From NCBI GenBank assembly GCA_025642065.1, contig JAODUP010000045.1, positions 228,501-292,500 on the forward strand: 64,000 bases of DNA, written 5' to 3'. Made by a program: the position numbers and the translations under genes. Position 1 is the first letter of the stretch, and each line of letters starts with the position of its first letter. The notes below the pieces were generated by a model. It worked only from the letters and a program-made list of their open reading frames with translations. It was not told the DNA's origin and searched no databases. This DNA is from Paralvinella palmiformis (taxonomy: Eukaryota; Annelida; Polychaeta; Terebellida; Alvinellidae). Shown here piece after piece: positions 62,590 to 64,000 of this stretch.

Positions 62590-62686
<97 letters not shown>

Positions 62687-63700
62687 ATATTTAACTCAAT
62701 ATCGCTGCACAATGATCCCAAGAGGACGTATACATTGTGAAAACAAACCAGAGGATCAAGAACTGAACCCTGTTGTACACTAGATAACAAAAACTGAACA
62801 TGAAATAAAATACCATGAACAGACACTATCTGGGAGCGATGTTCCAGATAGGATCGAAGCCATTTAAATATTTTACCTGATAGACCAAACATGTCTTTTA
62901 ATCTAGAGAAAAGTACATTATGGTCGTCAACTGTATCAAATGCAGCAGGCGGGTCCAGAAGAACAAGTTATACTGGCTTACCTTGATCAATTGACATATT
63001 AATATAATCTTTTGCTCGGACCAAGACTGTTTCAGTGCTTTGACCACTTGTATATGTCGACTGCAGTGATTCATTGAGGTTATTACTAATCAAATAGATG
63101 GAAAGCAACTGCCCTTTTATAACTTTAGAGAAACATGTAAGATTTGAAAAAGGTCTGTAATGGTTTATAATATTACAGTCCATATTGTGTTTTTTAATTA
63201 ATGGTGTTACAGGGGCAGTTTTCGTGGATCTTGGTAAACACCCAGAGATAATGATTTATTAACTATATTTGTAGTCGGGCTTATCAGAACATCCAGACAA
63301 TCCTTGACAAGCTATGTAAGCATAGGGTGAACTGCAAAGAAAGCATTAGATGACATCTTCAGCAACTGTCTGATATCAGTCTCGGTAAAAGGCTGAAATG
63401 TATCCATCATGTACTTGCAAGACTCTTCTACCAACAACATACCCTGTGATAAGGTGCTCGAAAGTAACCTACTATGTAAATTTAATATATTTTGACAGAA
63501 GAAGATATTAAAACACAGGACCATATCTTTATCTGAGTTGATAATATTTGGAAGGACAGTCTGATTTTATGTATTACTTTATTCACAACACTGAAAACAG
63601 TCCTTTTATTTCCCTTGGATGCTTTGATCTTTTATTGTAATATTCTGATTCAGCAGAAGCAAGGGTATTTTAAATAGAATTTTACTGACCTTGAACATAA
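61565..63700 (-). mobile_element. Decayed non-LTR retrotransposon (Jockey/CR1-like) LINE-C
   Basis: On the minus strand, from high to low: FTETDIRQLLKMSSNA near 63390, SPTTNIVNKSLSLGVYQDP near 63240, NHYRPFSNLTCFSKVI near 63130, QSTETVLVRAKDYINM near 63020, KWLRSYLEHRSQIVSVHG near 62840 and LEHCIVDILLWMTHNLL near 62480. SRIDYCSSLLYDISDD follows near 62080, then HWLPVR and MAPDYLCELMSIRKSS near 61950-61880. A (TA)n(CA)n tract at 62560-62684 falls exactly where the catalytic YADD should be. The 3' end abuts an (AAT)n-type tail at about 61550-61580. It resembles LINE-A. Confidence 0.85.
62560..62684. repeat. (CATA)n (CA)n (TA)n tract at the catalytic site of LINE-C
   Basis: Cataca-type units (62560-62606), (CA)n (62607-62632) and (TA)n (62633-62684). 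LINE-C reverse transcriptase is readable on both sides, and the tract lies where YADD is expected. Confidence 0.9.
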
Positions 63701-64000
63701 TGTTTACTAATATTTGGTTTACACTAATCAACATCCAGATCGTTAACGCAATTTGACAAGGTAAATAAAATGTAAAGTTTTAGGAGAATATTTAGAGCCA
63801 ATGGATATTTTCTTAATATCAAGTCTTTTAAGTGTCATTATGCTTTATTCAACCACGAAGTGACAAATTATATCTTGAAAATATACATGTAAGTACCGCA
63901 AATTATGTATTCTGTATTAAAGAAACTATTGCAAAAGTACATAATTATTGTATAGACATACATGATATATGTACTGATAAAAATGCATGCACTAAAGATG

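Overview
The window reads as AT-rich, intron-rich invertebrate genomic DNA. Genes are split into many small exons with GT-AG junctions. Four or more tRNA-derived SINE families, decayed non-LTR retrotransposons, hAT and Tc1/mariner remnants and very many (AT)n, (GT)n and (GA)n microsatellites fill the rest. The gene content (an SLC20 phosphate transporter, a CCCH/FG nucleoporin and an annelid haemoglobin-linker-like LDLa protein) points to a lophotrochozoan, mollusc or annelid. The sequence alone does not decide which.

Layout. (1) 3.5-15.6 kb, + strand: a 14-coding-exon SLC20A (PiT) sodium/phosphate symporter gene of 577 codons. Its introns hold three copies of one SINE family, a TIR-bounded non-autonomous DNA transposon and a 161-bp tandem duplication. 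(2) 18.9-32.8 kb, + strand: an 8-coding-exon NUP42 (NUPL2/CG1) gene of 568 codons with an N-terminal CCCH zinc finger, an FG-repeat exon and a C-terminal Gle1-binding-type motif. Its introns hold a truncated LINE with a SINE nested in it. (3) 33-41 kb: gene-poor, with SINEs, a second truncated LINE and microsatellites. (4) 41.1-43.2 kb, + strand: a 5-exon gene for a 254-residue secreted protein with signal peptide, coiled coil, one LDL-receptor class A module and a cysteine-containing C-terminal domain. This is the architecture of linker chains of giant extracellular haemoglobins. (5) 44.4-46.9 kb, + strand: a small gene for a type II single-pass membrane protein that I do not recognise. (6) 47-56 kb: mostly repeats, including a decayed Tc1/mariner transposase (- strand) and an internally deleted hAT element. 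(7) 56.3-61.2 kb, - strand: a degenerate tandem array of at least five von Willebrand factor A (VWA) modules. It is broken by stops, frameshifts and microsatellites and is hidden by unrelated + strand open frames. A short + strand frame with a signal peptide and VWC-like cysteines lies between two modules. (8) 61.6-63.7 kb, - strand: a third LINE fragment.

The three intact conserved genes have unrelated jobs (phosphate uptake, mRNA export, an extracellular scaffold-type protein), and nothing suggests a functional cluster. All exon boundaries come from reading frames and splice consensus only. No homology search was run, so family names rest on recognised motifs.
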